A stretch of DNA of 64,000 nt from positions 14,013-78,012 of the forward strand of contig MNCI01003715.1 in assembly GCA_015680685.1 (NCBI GenBank). The letters run 5' to 3'. The DNA comes from Gnetum montanum. Its lineage: Eukaryota; Streptophyta; Gnetopsida; Gnetales; Gnetaceae. Position numbers and translations under genes: made by a program. This document shows positions 23,203-33,909 of the stretch, piece by piece (the first letter of the stretch is position 1; every line of letters starts with the position of its first letter). Below the pieces are notes generated by a model. It made no database searches. It was not told where the DNA came from and was given only the letters and a program-made list of their open reading frames with translations.

Positions 23203-25956
23203 ATGGCCCCAAAATAGGAGCACAAGTAGGACCTTCGCAAGGAGCAACCATACACCCAAGAAGTGGCATAGGCTAATAAGGTGAGCATGCTAAGCATGAA
23301 GAGTAGGAGGCCCAATCATTTAGCATTCATCAAGAGGCTCTTGTTATGAGACAATTGGTCCAAGGATAGGCTGCAAAACTACAAGCTCCAGTGCAAGGGT
23401 AATGCTTCATGTTGTCCCCAGAACACCGTGAAGCTATTCAAGAGAAATCCATGTTGACCATGGTCATTGTGGAAATGAACTTCAGCCTGTTCATGATGTT
23501 TGCTCCTAAGGTAGTTCGAATGCAACTCCAAGTATCATCATTATGGCACATTCTATTAAACAGTGGTGAATAGTACCTTGGTGAGAGCTACCAATTCTGG
23601 TAGAACAAGAAAGAAGGCATCATGGTTAACATTGGCAGAGTAATTGTTTCTTTCTTAGTCAAGGTAATTGCAGAGGCTCTAAGTCTACCAAATGTGAGGG
23701 CTAAGTTAGCACATCTATACATGAAGTCCAATCTTGAGACCAAAAAGTTATGGCTGAAGCAGGCATACAACAAAGAGGATAAAATATATAATGAATTGAT
23801 TTTGGAATAGAGGACCTATTTCAAGATAGGCACATATAACCTCTTCCCCACCAAAGGGCTCAATAGAATTTCAATGTACACGGTTAAGAGAAGTACCATG
23901 CTAATGGGCAAATACATGGTCAACCTTCCCTAGTTATATTGCATGGAAATTCAAAGATGATTTGAAGAAAAGAAGGGAGGGAAGCCAACACTTCCATTCC
24001 CTTTCCTAATTTGAAAGCTATGTAAGCATGCTGGAATCTTGGGGGTACAAAAATGACATTCCCAAAAGGGCTCAAAATTCTTTCTTCATTGAATTGCTCA
24101 AACCTATAGCACCAAGGAAAGACCTTGGTGAGGAATAAGAACTAGAGAAGGAAGTGGAACTAGAAAAAGAAATAGAATAAGAGCTCAAACAACATCATAA
24201 GCCACAAGTTCCACCACCACTGCCATATGACTACAGGCCTGCAATGATCCAATTAAAAATAATTTCCAAAACACTTAGTTAGGGGAGTAGAGATGAGTCA
24301 AACCTCTTCAAAGTCATCGATGACACTGTACAACCCATTGTTTTTATTGATTTAACAAAGGGGCAAATTTCACTACAATTAGGAATAGAATCCTACTGGT
24401 CATGACAAATATTTGGTAATGCTGCATCCTTCCAAGTGATGCTTGAAATAGGTGAAGGTGCCACAATAGTGGTCATGCAACATTAGGATGCAATAGCTAC
24501 AGCAAAAGTTATAATAGATCACATCAAGGAATCTTTTAATGTGCCTATTCTTCCCCCTATGGATTTGACTAGGACTAAAGATGCACAAATGCTTGCTAGG
24601 ACTTCAATGACTCTTGCAGCCCATAAGGATGTATTGGATAGATTGTTGTAATGGCCACCCTATTTGAAATCCCCAATGATGTCACTGCAATACAATTAGA
24701 CCTTATTACCACCAAAGGGAAGTTATTCATGGCTAAGACTAGGGTTAAAAATGTAGAAGCTAAAGTGCAATGCTTGTAATAAGAGTTGGTTACCCTTTGA
24801 GCTGGAAGACAAGACCCTACCTAGTTTGTTGCACTTGACCAGCTGGATCAATTCAGAACAGAGCATTTGAACAAATTAATTAAAGAGAACAAAAATACCA
24901 AGCAAGAAAAGGAGAAGGCATTCTAGAATGCCTTTTTTGTTGAAGCACAAGCTTATGCCCATAAGAAGGCATTAATTTCCACTTAAGAAGAAAATAAATA
25001 GTTTGTTGTAGATAACACAAGGTTGACTACCATAGAAAAACAAAAGAACATTTTGGAGGAAAGTATTCACCAATTGAGAAAGCATCTAGTGAGGGTCAAC
25101 CAAGATATTAGTTGATTGGCTAGAGAACATAGAATCCTCTTAATGAAGGAGGTGCATGTGATATGATAAAAATCTGTGATCAAAATTAGTACGTGGCAAA
25201 ATAAGGCCAAAAAGCATGAAAAACTGAAAGAATAGTTTCGAGACTAGGTCAACATGTATAAGTGGATCAAAAAAAAGAAATCCAAATGACTAAAGCCCAC
25301 ATTAGATCCATGTAAATGCAAACTCTTAGTTGGTAAGCCATATTGGATAGTTATGCCTTGGTTCAGCAAGCAAAAGTGAAGAATAAAGACCTGCAAATTG
25401 AGGACTTAAAAGAATACATGGCATTGGCTAACCTTTAATATGCAAACCTTGCCATGTTAACAATAGGTCAACCTAGAAATGAATCAGAGAAGTAGGTAGT
25501 GACCACCTATGCATTATATGAAAAAGAGTTTGCAGACAGAAAAGATGCTTTATAGAAACTCCATGTAGCAAACTCAGAACTAGAGGTGATTAAGACTAAC
25601 TACTATGGACAGAAATATGTTGCTTCAAACCTAGCTAGGAGACTAATATATCATCATGAGGTGAAAGAAAATGGGAATGATGAAAGTTTGTGGCTTAGTA
25701 CGTGAAGGCCAATAAAATGTCTCCATAGTTACCATGTCCATGGGACATATTCACGTTGACATACATCAGTTTAGCAACTTGGATGGTACATAACCTAAGT
25801 ATGGAGGAAGAAATGTTGTAGGCACTACTCAACCACTACAAATTTTAGAAGCTTGGCGATAAAGGGAAGCAACCAATGGAGGAGCCACTGCCTCCAAGAA
25901 CTACATGCACGTCCCCCAATTTTGTGTCTTGTAATGTTATGTCCAAATTTTTGTAA
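23203..25956 (+). pseudogene. 3' accessory ORF of A4, full length
   Basis: ATG 23203 follows GATTGATTGTAG, a splice-acceptor-like end. The basic N-terminus (MAPK) leads to SYQFW-NKKEGIMVNIGRV and LSLPNVRAKL (23585-23710), then GKPTLPFPFLI-KLCKHAG (about 23985-24030), the plant-transposon-domain-like region. A long Glu/Lys/Gln/Leu-rich part that should form coiled coils follows (24690-25700). The tail MEEPLPPRTTC (25876-25908) has lost the family TGA (now TGC), so the frame would run to TAA 25954. It contains many TAG/TAA stops and at least one frameshift. Function unknown; its place is that of the Athila env-like ORF, but no membrane segment is seen. Confidence 0.6.
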
Positions 25957-26096
25957 CCACCATTGTGGCATGTAAGAGTCAATTTGTTTATTTGTTTGAG
26001 TCAATCAATAATTCTATGCCTTCCTAATATTTTGTAAAGAACTTTTTCCTCATTTTTTTTAACTCAAGGATGAATTTTTATTTAGTCATGGGGGTA
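25957..26096 (+). other. A4 3' UTR and polypurine tract
   Basis: Shares AGTCAATCAATAATTCTATG and CTCAAGGATGAATTTTTATT with other copies. CATGGGGGTA (26087-26096) abuts the LTR. Confidence 0.65.
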
Positions 26097-26963
26097 TGAT
26101 GAGTCATGATTTTGTTAGCTTTGATATCAAAGCTTGATATTAGATATGTGATATCATGTCCCAAGAAACGATGTAGGATATCTAGTATCATCTCTTCTAT
26201 GCTAGCCTATAAATACAACACTTGGGTGCATGATTGTGATATAGTTTATTAACAAATTTTAGATAGATTTTTCATAGATCTTTGATTTCCAATTCTATTA
26301 TTTCCCAGTGCATGCCTGCAGTTTGATGTTTGTGATTGTACAACATCATTATTCAAGTGTGACATACTTCGATGTGTTACATGATTGGAAATAAAGATTG
26401 AGATTACTTCCATCATTGCAACATCCATTTAGATTTATTATTACTTTTAATTGTTTAATTGCTTATTGTTTTCTTTAATTAATGTTTCCATTTATTGCTA
26501 TTTATAATTCTTGTCATTAAGTAGAATGAGTATGAATAATTACGAGCGCTTAAGTGCAATTACTTGGTAACCCAGCAATGTATTGTTTGGTAAGCCCAAT
26601 GATGTACACTTGGCAATCCTAGCAGTAGTTATATCAAGTCCAAGGCATGTGTGAATGATTAGGAACAGATATTCATCACACATAAGTTAGTTTAGATTCT
26701 ACTTTCCACTATTAATTAGCTTAATTAATTTATCTCTTTATTGTCATTAGGAGTAGCATAGGGCTAAACAACATCATATGCCTCACTTTGGACTAAACCA
26801 TATGTGACAAAGCTACCACTAGTCCAAGTGGGAAGATAGTAAACTATGATCAAAGCATAACGATTTAGATGCACAACTAGTTCCATCCATGAAATTCAAC
26901 TGGATTTTGTATGAATGCTTGTGATTCATTTGGTTGGATGTAGGGGTGCTTTGCCACTCATCA
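26097..26963 (+). repeat. A4 3' LTR, 867 bp
   Basis: TGATGAGTCATGATTT to GCCACTCATCA. GATATC words at 26115-26185, TATAAATA at 26209-26216, and the AATAAAGATTGAGATTACTTC block near 26391. The next bases continue the A2 integrase tail. Confidence 0.88.
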
Positions 26964-27190
26964 TCCCCTTTACAACTTAGTCGTGGTGGAGATGGCCATT
27001 TGTGTTAACTAATTAAAGTGGCTCAATTTTTTACACTTTTTTGTTTACACTCTTTTTTTCTTGTTTTACATTTTTCTTAATTTTACACCTTTTGGTTTTT
27101 ACACTTTGTTGTTTTTCACATTTTTTGTTTTACAACATCATTAATATGTTTTATCTTTCTTGAATATTTTACAATTTCTTGTGACAAAAT
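26964..27190 (+). other. A2 integrase tail and start of spacer
   Basis: TTTACAACTTAGTCGTGGTGGAGATGGCC aligns, with substitutions, to the A3 integrase end (7880-7830, -). It is followed by the T-rich TTTTACAC repeat stretch (27025-27145), the same as A3 7690-7810 reversed. Cut at 27190 by the copia element. Confidence 0.75.
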
Positions 27191-27362
27191 TGAGCAAAAA
27201 ATAGCACTGCCCTCTTAGCTAATTTATAGTTAGTGATTGATTCATATTTTGCTAATTTTTAGAAATTAGTTGATTTGGAGATATTTTCTTCATGTAATCT
27301 CTATATCTAACTCCACTTGTAAACAAGAAGCAATCAAGAAAAAAAATTTCCCTTTCTTTTCA
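27191..27362 (+). repeat. C1 5' LTR, about 172 bp
   Basis: TGAGCA... to ...TTTCTTTTCA. It shares CTCTTAGCTA-TTTATAGTTAG and ACAAGAAGCAATCAAG with the copy at 31885-32058. It has a 10-bp insertion after the first six bases. The end is uncertain by a few bases because the AAATTTT that follows is also shared. Confidence 0.75.
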
Positions 27363-27372
27363 AATTTTTTAA

Positions 27373-27384
27373 TGGGATCAAAGC
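27373..27384 (+). other. C1 primer-binding site, tRNA-iMet type
   Basis: TGGGATCAAAGC matches 10 of 12 positions of the usual plant copia primer site TGGTATCAGAGC, complementary to initiator Met-tRNA. Confidence 0.7.
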
Positions 27385-27539
27385 CTTAGTTTTTGATTCC
27401 TAGGGACATTTTTTTTTTCATTCGGCCTTCATTGACATATTTCTTCTTCTCCTACTATGGCTTTCATTATGATTTCTAATTAGGTAATTCAATCCTTATT
27501 GTTGCAATCCTCTTTTTATCCTTATCTTTCTTTACCAAA

Positions 27540-28640
27540 ATGTTTGAATCTAAGATCATTGTCTACTTAGTGGAAACCTCCACCACCCTGCAACCTAGAG
27601 ACATTCAACAGATTAATACACCCTATCAACTTAATGGAAAAAACTACTTGAAGTGGTACAAGTTGGTGCAAACAAATCTAAAAGGCAAAGGAAAATTAGA
27701 TCACATTTTCGACATGGGACCAAAAGAGGATGATCCCATGTTTACAAAATGGGATGAGAAGGATTCAATGATCATGGCATGGCTCTAGAATTCAATGTCA
27801 CCTGAAATAAGTGGCACATGCATGTTTCTTCCCATGGCTCAAGATATCTGGGAAGCTATGAGATAGACTTACTCCAAAGTGAAAGATGTTACCCAAATTT
27901 ATGAGTTGAAGATCAAGAAAATTGCCACCAAATAAGAAAATCGTATTGTAGTTGAGTATGCTAACCTTTTGAAGGGACTTTAGTAGGAGATGAACCACTA
28001 TCATGTTATTCAGATGAAATGCAATGAGTATGCTGCAATTTTGAAAAAATTCATAGAAAAAGATCGAACCTATGATTTTTTGGTGGGTCTTAACAATGAG
28101 TTTTATCATGTTTGAGTCCAAGTCCTTGGCAAAGATAACCTCCCCCCTCTTAATGAGGTAATTTCTATTATATTGGCCAAAGAGAGTAGGTGTAATTTTA
28201 TGTTAGTATCAGAACTAGTTGATGCCTTTGCAATGCTAACTGATGGAGGAAGTCATGGGCCAAGAAGGGAGTAGAAAAATGGAGAGAATGGGAAAGGAGA
28301 ATTGAAACTCAGTGGTCATGAACCTCATGAAAACAAGGAAAACATGTGGTATACCTTCTGCAAGAAACCAAGGCATATGAGGGAGATGTGCTTCAAGCTT
28401 CATGGAAAGCCACCAAGCAAGGAATGAGTAAATAAGGGTAAAAGGTAAAAAAATTCAAGGTCAAGCAAATCAAGCCTCATCTTCACAAGAAGAAGAGAAA
28501 GCTCTAGAAGCAAGGGAGTTTGATAAAAAAGAGATAAAGAAATTGAAGAATCTTCTAGCCACTCTTGAAAAATATTTAGGTACCTATTCATTGATACATT
28601 TAGGTGAGCTTCCAATTTCTCATTGTTTAGGTGTCTTCGA
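27540..28640 (+). pseudogene. C1 gag
   Basis: Capsid/nucleocapsid protein. One frame from ATG 27540: QINTPYQLNGKNYLKWYKLV (about 27610), KGKGKLDHIFDMGPKEDDP, then MSPEISGTCMFLPMAQDIWE (27795-27850) and the zinc knuckle WYTFCKKPRHMREMCFKLHG (about 28350), in which the first Cys of C-x2-C-x4-H-x4-C is replaced by Tyr. Stops at TAG (LWL-stop at 27788, MR-stop-TYS, KGL-stop) sit where Gln or Trp is expected. Confidence 0.82.
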
Positions 28641-30360
28641 TCAATTTTTTAAAGACTCCTAGATCATCGATTTAGGAGCCACAGATTGCATGACACATGC
28701 ATCTCACAATTTCAATTCTTATTTTCCTTTTCCTAGTAATCTAAAAATGACCACGACAGATGGATCACCAACCATAGTTGCCAGTATAGGGAATGTTAAA
28801 ATTGATCATGATATGATTCTAATGATGTTATTTATGTTTCAAAATTATCAACAAATCTCATCTCCATAACCAAACTTTCTTAGGATCTAAATTGCAAAGT
28901 AACCTTCTTCCCAACATATTGTCTATTTCAAGATCAAGACTTAGGTAGGATGATTTGACTTGCTAAAGAGAAGTGAGGATTATACTATCTTGAAAAGACT
29001 AAAAAGACAAGTGCCAATAAGTGAAATCAACCTCTAACCCTCCTATCCGCAAGTCATTCAAAAAATAAAGGCATGATTTGGCTTCACCACTTTAGACTAG
29101 GACACCCTTCATTCAAAATACTTGAAACCATGTTCCGTCATTTGTTTAAGGGCTTAGAAAAGGAAACGTTTAATTGCGAAACTTGTGAACTCACAGACCA
29201 CAAACATGTAGCATATCCCATCAATAATAATAGAAGCTCATTTTCATTTGATTTAATTCATAGTAAAATTTGGGGACCATCTCCAATTTTAGATATTTTT
29301 GGGGCATGATGATTTGTTTCATTTATCGATGATTGCACAAGAGTCACTTGGATTTTCTTAATCAAGTCCAAAACTAAGGTTAGTGATGTCCTTCCAAATT
29401 TTCATTCCATGATTAAAAAACAAATTTAAGTTAGTATCAAAAGGTTTCATTTAGATACTGCCAAAGATTATTTTAACCAAACACTGATGACATTCTTTCA
29501 AAAGGAGGGAATCATCCATGAGTCCTCTTGTGTCTACCCCATAACAAAATGGAGTGGAGGAGAGAAAAAATGGTCACATTCTTTCTACAACTCAAGCTTT
29601 ATTATTCCAAAAAATTACTAGGGAGAAGTCGTCCTTATAGCTACACATATCATAAACAGATTGCAAACTCAAGTGATCCATTCGAAAAGTTCGATAGAAG
29701 TGTTATCTCAGTTCTTTCCAACACTTTGTACTACAAACCATCTTATCCCTAGGATATTTGGATGTGTTTTCTTTTTCCATAATCATAGACAAAATAGGAG
29801 AAAATTTGATCTGAGAGCCCTAAAATGATCTTTGTTGGATATTCTTCAATCCAAAAGGGCTACAATGCTATCATCCACCAACCAAAAAATTCCTTGTTTC
29901 TATGGATGTCACCTTTGTTGAAACTGAGTCATACTTCACACAACCTTATCTTCAGAGGGAGCAAATAATAGTATAAGATAAGGACTTCTTTCTTCTTGAC
30001 CTACCCATAATAAAGTCTTCCAATTCTTCCTATTCTTTGCTACCACAAATCGAGCCTCTTCCTCAAATTGTAGAACAAAATGATGAAGGTAATGAAACCA
30101 CTACTAGCACATGTCCTTTTCAAGTGTGCTCAAGAAGGAAACCTCCAAACCTAGAACCAAAGCAAGTCAAAACATCGAGCTTGAGTGTTGGAAGTGAGGT
30201 AATACACCATAACCCATCTGATTCTCCTACTGAATTCTTGTCTGATATTGACTTACCTATTGCAATTAGAAAAGGAAAAAGAGAATGCACCAATCACCCA
30301 CTATATCCTATATCTCATTTTGTGTATTTTCACAAATGTTCCTAAAATCATAGAGCATTT
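28640..30360 (+). pseudogene. C1 protease and integrase
   Basis: Protease segment IIDLGATDCMTHAS (about 28667-28705; family form D-S-G-A-T-D-H-M, so Ser and His are changed). Pre-integrase domain MIWLHHFRLGHPSFK (29073) and CETCELTDHKHVAYP (29175), the copia HHCC finger. Core with FIDDCTRVTWIFLIKSK (29325) and HLDTAKDYF (29450). The Glu-bearing segment near 29540 is frame-shifted. The C-terminal linker is Pro/Ser-rich (30037-30345). Confidence 0.8.
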
Positions 30361-30399
30361 CTCACAAATCTTAATAATGTATCTATTCCTTCAACATTA

Positions 30400-31839
30400 T
30401 CTAAGGCTTTAAACTATAAAAATTGAAAAAAAATGCTATGAATGTAGAAATACAGGGCTTGGAAAAGAACAACACATGGGATATAGTGGACTTGTCAAAG
30501 GGGAAGAAACCAGTAGGATGCAAATGGATATACACTATGAAATACAAATTTGATGGTTCTTTGGAGAGGTATAAAGCAAGATTGGTAACCAAGGGATACA
30601 CATAGACGTATGGGATAGACTATTAGGAGACATTCACATCAGTGGCAAAGATGAATATGGTAAGAATCCTTTTGTCTTTGGAAGTTAATTATGATTGGCC
30701 TTTAAATCAATTTGATGTGAAAAATTCTTACGAGGACTTAGAAGAGAAATATGGCCATAAACAAGGTATGTAAATTAAAGAAAGCACTATATGGATTAAA
30801 GCAATCACCTAGGGCCTAGTTTGGAAGGTTCAATAAGGTAATGATTGGAATGGGCTACAAATAGAGTCAAGGAGACCACACCTTGTTTATTTGACACACT
30901 AACCCAGAGGGAGTCACTATCCTTATTATGTATGTTGATGATATTGTAGTAATAGGAAATGATCATAGGGAGAAAGAGAGATTGGGAAAACACTTGGAAA
31001 AGGAGTTCAAGATAAAGGACTTGGAAAATTTGAATTATTTCCTAGGTATAATAGTGGCATAGTCAAAGTAGGGAATTTTCATGAGCCAAAAAAAATATAC
31101 CCTAGATCTTCTAAGAGACATGGGGAAATTAGCTTGTAAACCATCAAGCACACCTATGGATCCCAATCATAAGCTTGGAGAAGCAGAGTAAGATGTGGCC
31201 ATTGACAAAGAAATGTATCAAAGATTGGTTTATAGGCTTATCTATTTGTCCCATATGCAACCTAATATAGCCTATGCAGTGAGTGTGGTAAGCCAGATCA
31301 TGCACAATCCTAAGGAGGTTCACTTATAGGCAGTCTATCACATCCTACACTATCTAAAAGGGTCTTCAGGTAAAAGCATCTTATTCAAAAAAAGTGATAG
31401 ACTTACACCAGAGGCGTATATGGATGTAGACTATGCAGGCTTAGTTATAGATAGGAGATCCACCACTAGGTATTGTACCTTTGTTGGAGGAAATCTATTG
31501 ACCTAGAGGAGTAAGAAGCAAAATGTAGTAGTAAGATCTAGTGCTAAATCTAAATTCAGAGCAATGGCACAAGGAATATGTGAACTGTTATGGCTAAATA
31601 TTATCCTAGAAGAACTAAGAGTCCATTGGAAAGGACTTATGAGACTATACTATGATAACAAGTTAGTTATTAGCATCACCCACAATCCCATGCAACATGA
31701 CCACACTAATCATATTGAAATTGATAGGCACTTTATCAAAGAAAAATTTGAGAGTGGTATCATTTGTACATCTTATGTTTCTTCCAACTCACAACTAGTA
31801 GATGTCCTCACTAAAGGACTTTGCAATCCTCTTTTCTAG
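30400..31839 (+). pseudogene. C1 reverse transcriptase and RNase H
   Basis: RT: NNTWDIVDLSKGKKPVGCKW (30467), YKARLVTKGYT (30570), LKKALYGLKQSPRA (30775-30815), the intact catalytic box LIMYVDDIVVIGND (about 30920-30960) and YLSHMQPNIAYAV (31240). RNase H: AYMDVDYAGLVIDRRST (31415), AKSKFRAMAQGICELLW (31545), DVLTKGL (31802). After RH the frame ends near 31839 and a short UTR leads to the 3' LTR. There is one frame change between RT and RH. Confidence 0.87.
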
Positions 31840-31884
31840 ACATTGGTGTCCAAGCTAGGAATGGATAATTCCTATTTACCAGCT

Positions 31885-32058
31885 TGAGCACTACTCTCTT
31901 AGCTAGTTTATAGTTAGTGATTGATTGATATTTTGCTAATTTTTAGGAATTAGTTGATTTGGAGAGATTTTCTCCTTTATTTTTTCCATGTAATCTCTAT
32001 ATATACCTCCACTTATAAACAAGAAGCAATCAAGTAAAAATTTTTCCCTTTCTTTTCA
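31885..32058 (+). repeat. C1 3' LTR, about 174 bp
   Basis: TGAGCACTACTCTC to TTTCTTTTCA, matching 27191-27362 along its length with a short insertion (CTCCTTTATTTTTT). The A2 spacer continues right after. Confidence 0.75.
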
Positions 32059-33909
32059 AATTTTATCATCTTTTATATTTTACCTTATTATGGTTTGATT
32101 TTTCGTATGTTTTTTAATAAATTACTTTGTTGTCAATAAGACACAGTGATGCTATAGTTTTTTGCTAATGTTGGTTTGTACTTAATGTTTTTGATTGTTA
32201 ATTTCTAGTTTTTATCTTAGAATTTTGATACTAATAACTAAGACAAAGTTTCTTTTTCATGGAAGAAGTAGTGAGTCCACATCATCCACCCATCCACAAC
32301 AATCCATGGTGTTCCTAGTTTTGGAAATATGAGGTCTATTTTTCTAATGAAACTTTAATGAACTTGTGACTTTGTTAGTTTCTAAACTTGAAAAAGATCA
32401 AATGGATTGATGAGTGTGTGACTTCTAGGGGACTCGATTCTCTCTATACCTGCCCAAACTCTTGAGTGCATGAGTGTTTTCATGGATTTCTCACTATTCC
32501 ATGTCAACCAATAGTAGGAAGCTAAGTCTTTGCATGGTGTGATTCCCATCTAAAAACCCATAAAAACATAAAATAAAATAAAAACAATGGGAATTGAAAG
32601 TACACCCCTTAGAGAAATAACAAGCTATAAGCATTGGTTATGAGACTCATAAGACATGTTACCCATGCCTAAAGGTCCCCTCTAACTAAGGTCCTTTCTC
32701 ACTTCTTGCTCTTCCTTTCTTATCACATAAGGAATGGTGATTAATCTATGGGAGTAGCCTTGTGTCTTGAGGGGATGGACTAGTCCTTGAGTATCGATGT
32801 GAAGTCACTGAAAGTGGTTGGTTTTTCTCTAGACTAAGGATGGACTTTATTTGGTTATTTAACCACAAAATCCACAAGGGACTTCATGTGATCATGATTA
32901 GGAACTCCATTCCACTTCCTCTCTCATCCACATGCTTTCTACTTTTCACCTCACTGCTGGTTTCCATGTCTTATTCAATGTCTTATTTTGATGTGTTGAA
33001 ATTCATAGGTAGATTCTTCCGGATAAGGTCCTTAACTTTTCATAACCATTAATCAACTATGGGATTCATGGACTCCTTAGTTTGATAATATGAAAGGGAA
33101 AAAAGGGTATGTGCCTACTATGGGGAGGATCCACTTGCATATCTCTTGGTTGGACTAGTTAAGTTTCTTATTCTTAGGCATTTCTATAATCAAGTCCTTC
33201 ATACACTCCATCAGTTGCATCCAGCTATGTGCTCCTTTATGGAATTTCTCCATTAAAATTTCATTTTCTAATTTTGTAAACCATCTAAGCTCTCTTGAAG
33301 TATTTCATCATGTCCACCACTTTTTTGACTCTTTGTAGACCCCAAATTCATGCTTAAACTCCTTGTATTATTTAAAGTAAAAAAATTTCTACATTAGTTC
33401 CATTGACGAGACCCGTAGATGAGATCTCATCAACATAAGACAAAAATTGTCTATATATATGCAATCATAGTTAAGAATTTTTCACATTTAAGCTTAAATA
33501 GGGGGGGGTGTGGTGTTTGAAGTTTTTAGAGCCCAAAGCCTTCCAAGAGCCATAATTTCCTTACCGTTTGTCCAATTCACTCCGTTCTTCAATCTTGTAG
33601 CTATCAAAGGTAAGCTCTTTGTCATGGAGGCCACAAACCTTAGGTTTTTGATGAAAAAATTTTAAAACTTTTTCTAACTCCCCCAAAGGTTTAACTAAGA
33701 AACTAACATCAAAACATCAATTTTTGAAACTTAAACCATTCCAACAAACTCTAGTCACATTCTAAGTGAAATTAAAATAAAATAATATTAAAATAATCAA
33801 TTTTCCATTGTCAAAACTTAGCCTAACTGTTACCACCCAATGAGATAAGGTACTTAAAGGTTATAAGTTACACATTATATGCTAATCCTTGGTTATGTTG
33901 TGACCATAG
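32059..33909 (+). other. A2 post-integrase spacer and leader of its 3' ORF
   Basis: No gene. The order of words matches A1, A4 and (reversed) A3: TTGCTAATGTTGGTTTGTAC, GAGTCCACATCATCCACCCA, TTTGCATGGTGTGATT, GGGGAGGATCCACTTGCAT. It ends GTTGTGACCATAG just before the ATG at 33910. An open stretch at 32840-33052 is not shared by the other copies. Confidence 0.65.
33400..33475 (+). promoter_or_regulatory. Internal promoter-like module of A2 (palindrome plus TATATATA)
   Basis: GATGAGATCTCATC, a perfect 14-bp palindrome (33419-33432), is followed by TATATATA at about 33466. It lies about 0.45 kb before the 3' ORF ATG, the same place as the GATATC plus TATA modules of A1 and A4. Here the palindrome is AGATCT-centred, so only the general layout is kept. 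Confidence 0.3.

Larger units (their letters stand above)
17971..26963 (+). mobile_element. A4: pol-less Athila-like element nested in A2
   Basis: Two LTRs (17971-18828 and 26097-26963), a tRNA-Asp-type primer site, gag, a fragment of PR tail, spacer, a full-length 3' accessory ORF and a polypurine tract. PR body, RT, RNase H and INT are absent: the sequence passes from the PR tail (about 21340) straight to the post-integrase spacer (about 21365). It would need enzymes from another element to move. Flanking 5-mers are TTTCC and TCCCC, an eroded target duplication. Two Ns inside mark a probably mis-oriented contig. Confidence 0.85.
27191..32058 (+). mobile_element. C1: Ty1/copia retrotransposon nested in the A2 spacer
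   Basis: Two short LTRs (27191-27362, 31885-32058), a tRNA-iMet primer site, then gag, PR, INT, RT and RH in copia order. The A2 spacer continues on both sides. It has many in-frame stops, largely TAG/TAA at Gln or Trp positions. The lineage within copia was not assigned. Confidence 0.88.

Noticed and set aside
27186-32064. 5-bp target duplication for the copia element
   Set aside because: AAAAT on the left and AAATT/AATTT on the right are close, but the LTR end lies in an A/T run and cannot be fixed.
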